From assembly GCA_051877215.1 (NCBI GenBank), contig JBJEIR010000207.1:1-6719 (forward strand): DNA of 6,719 bases, read 5' to 3'. The notes beneath the pieces are model-generated. The model was given only the letters and a program-made list of their open reading frames with translations, made no database searches and was not told the origin of the DNA. Of the stretch, positions 6,338-6,719 are shown in pieces (the stretch's first letter is position 1; each line of letters opens with the position of its first letter). The stretch is from RGIG1959 sp051877215. Its GTDB lineage: Bacteria > Bacillota > Clostridia > Oscillospirales > Acutalibacteraceae. Position numbers and translations under genes: made by a program.

Positions 6338-6427
6338 GCATAGACGGTATCTGCACCGCCTGACAACAAAAACCGCCGAAACCCCTTCAACCGTGCGGAT
6401 TTCGGGCGCTTTGGAAAATGAAAAAAG

Positions 6428-6445
6428 CAGTCAAAAATGTGACTG
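6428..6445. other. Small inverted repeat upstream of the tRNA promoter
   Basis: CAGTCA (6428-6433) and TGACTG (6440-6445) are perfect inverted repeats separated by six bases. It abuts the first of the 12-bp direct repeats. It may be a protein-binding site or chance. Confidence 0.35.
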
Positions 6446-6480
6446 ACCACATGTTTGACCACCTACACGACCACAATTAA
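6445..6480. repeat. Three GACCAC direct repeats at 12-bp spacing
   Basis: GACCAC occurs at 6445-6450, 6457-6462 and 6469-6474, each followed by six variable bases. The period is exactly 12 bp. The middle copy overlaps the -35 box and the third lies in the spacer of the tRNA promoter. Regularly spaced short direct repeats resemble regulator-binding or integrase arm-type sites; no function is shown. Confidence 0.6.
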
Positions 6481-6483
6481 ATA
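6455..6483 (+). promoter_or_regulatory. Promoter for tRNA-Pro
   Basis: TTGACC (6455-6460) and TAAATA (6478-6483) are 17 bases apart. The predicted start lies at about 6488-6490, so the precursor would have almost no 5' leader before the mature tRNA. Confidence 0.6.
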
Positions 6484-6489
6484 AACTAT

Positions 6490-6565
6490 CGGGGTATAGC
6501 GCAGTTGGTAGCGCGCGACATTTGGGATGTTGAGGCCGGGAGTTCGAGTCTCCCTACTCCGACCA
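6490..6565 (+). tRNA. tRNA-Pro, anticodon UGG
   Basis: The full cloverleaf can be drawn: 7-bp acceptor (CGGGGTA with TACTCCG, one G-U), D-stem GCGC/GCGC with an AGTTGGTA loop, anticodon stem CGACA/TGTTG, and loop TTTGGGA giving anticodon TGG at 6522-6524 with G37. A 5-base variable loop and T-arm GGGAG-TTCGAGT-CTCCC follow, then A73 and an encoded CCA. It decodes proline CCN codons, chiefly CCA. It is a single gene here, preceded by its own promoter and followed at once by a terminator. Part of its 5' half is duplicated at 6295-6337. Confidence 0.96.
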
Positions 6566-6569
6566 CCTT

Positions 6570-6613
6570 TCCGGCTGATTTAATATTCAATGTTAAATCA
6601 GCCGGACTTTTTT
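6570..6613 (+). terminator. Rho-independent terminator of tRNA-Pro
   Basis: A 14-bp perfect stem (TCCGGCTGATTTAA with its complement at 6593-6606) with a 9-base loop is followed by C and six T residues. It starts five bases after the tRNA CCA end. Confidence 0.93.
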
Positions 6614-6648
6614 AGGCTTGATTTAGAGTAGATTTCTTTGCCGTTGTG

Positions 6649-6657
6649 TGCTATAAT
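6649..6657 (+). promoter_or_regulatory. Extended -10 promoter for the gene starting at 6692
   Basis: TGCTATAAT gives a perfect -10 with the TGn extension. No good -35 is present at 16-18 bases, which the extended -10 can compensate for. The start would be near 6664, with a leader of about 28 bases. Confidence 0.6.
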
Positions 6658-6691
6658 TTGAACAATAAACTGGAATTTGGAGTAGTAAACT

Positions 6692-6719
6692 ATGAAACTA
6701 TTTAATTGGGGTGGCAGAG
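6692..6719 (+). CDS. Start of an unidentified protein gene, cut by the window edge
   Basis: An ATG at 6692 is preceded by GGAG nine bases upstream and an extended -10 promoter about 35 bases upstream. Only nine codons are visible (MKLFNWGGR) before the window ends, and I do not recognise the protein. Support is from the promoter, ribosome binding site and start in proper order, immediately beyond the tRNA terminator. Being next to a tRNA gene, it could belong to the core genome or to an inserted element; nothing here decides it. Confidence 0.55.

Noticed and set aside
6184..6462. A 92-codon open frame on the minus strand
   Set aside because: It begins at a GTG within the GACCAC repeats with no ribosome binding site. 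It reads antisense through the tRNA remnant and the hairpin region and ends in the opposing promoter spacer. Its composition (many K, R, C) looks like translated RNA-gene DNA, not a protein family I recognise.
1..6719. CRISPR array, insertion sequence or transposase
   Set aside because: No regularly spaced repeat-spacer pattern, no terminal inverted repeats with a transposase, and no integrase gene are visible. The three 12-bp repeats are too short and too close for CRISPR.

Overview
The window looks like a chromosomal segment of a Gram-positive, low-to-mid GC Bacillota, most likely a clostridial gut-type lineage (Oscillospirales-like). This rests on the cdaA-cdaR (c-di-AMP synthase and regulator) pair, strong AGGAGG-type ribosome binding sites, TTGACA/TATAAT promoters, short U-tract terminators, and a DUF3343 protein paired with an EF2568-type cysteine desulfurase. 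The lineage call is inference; there is no ribosomal RNA here to fix it.

Bases 1-6000 are almost entirely minus-strand genes. In transcription order (high to low coordinate) they are: a 70-aa DUF3343 putative sulfur/selenium carrier; a cysteine desulfurase translationally coupled to it by a 4-base overlap and a TTG start; the diadenylate cyclase CdaA, with a candidate promoter inside the end of the desulfurase gene; its regulator CdaR (YbbR domains), overlapping CdaA by 11 bases; and a terminator. A second unit follows with its own promoter: GTP cyclohydrolase I (folE), then a membrane-bound processive family 2 glycosyltransferase, closed by a strong terminator. At the window edge is the first part of a probable cation diffusion facilitator transporter. 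The usual third member of the cda operon, glmM, is not in this window.

Bases 5996-6489 carry no convincing protein gene but are not featureless. There is a near-consensus plus-strand promoter whose -35 and spacer lie in a nearly perfect 18-bp palindrome, followed by a GC-rich, potentially bistable stem-loop region. Next is a decayed copy of the 5' half of a tRNA-Pro gene (18 identical bases in a collinear match), and then three 12-bp direct repeats overlapping a second promoter. That promoter abuts an intact tRNA-Pro(UGG) with encoded CCA, followed by a strong terminator. The start of an unidentified plus-strand gene closes the window.

Most of the window is ordinary housekeeping and metabolism. 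The 6170-6490 stretch (promoter with palindrome, structured transcript, tRNA remnant, repeats) is the part not explained by standard annotation and the best candidate for something undescribed. It could equally be the scar of a decayed tRNA array or integrated element.
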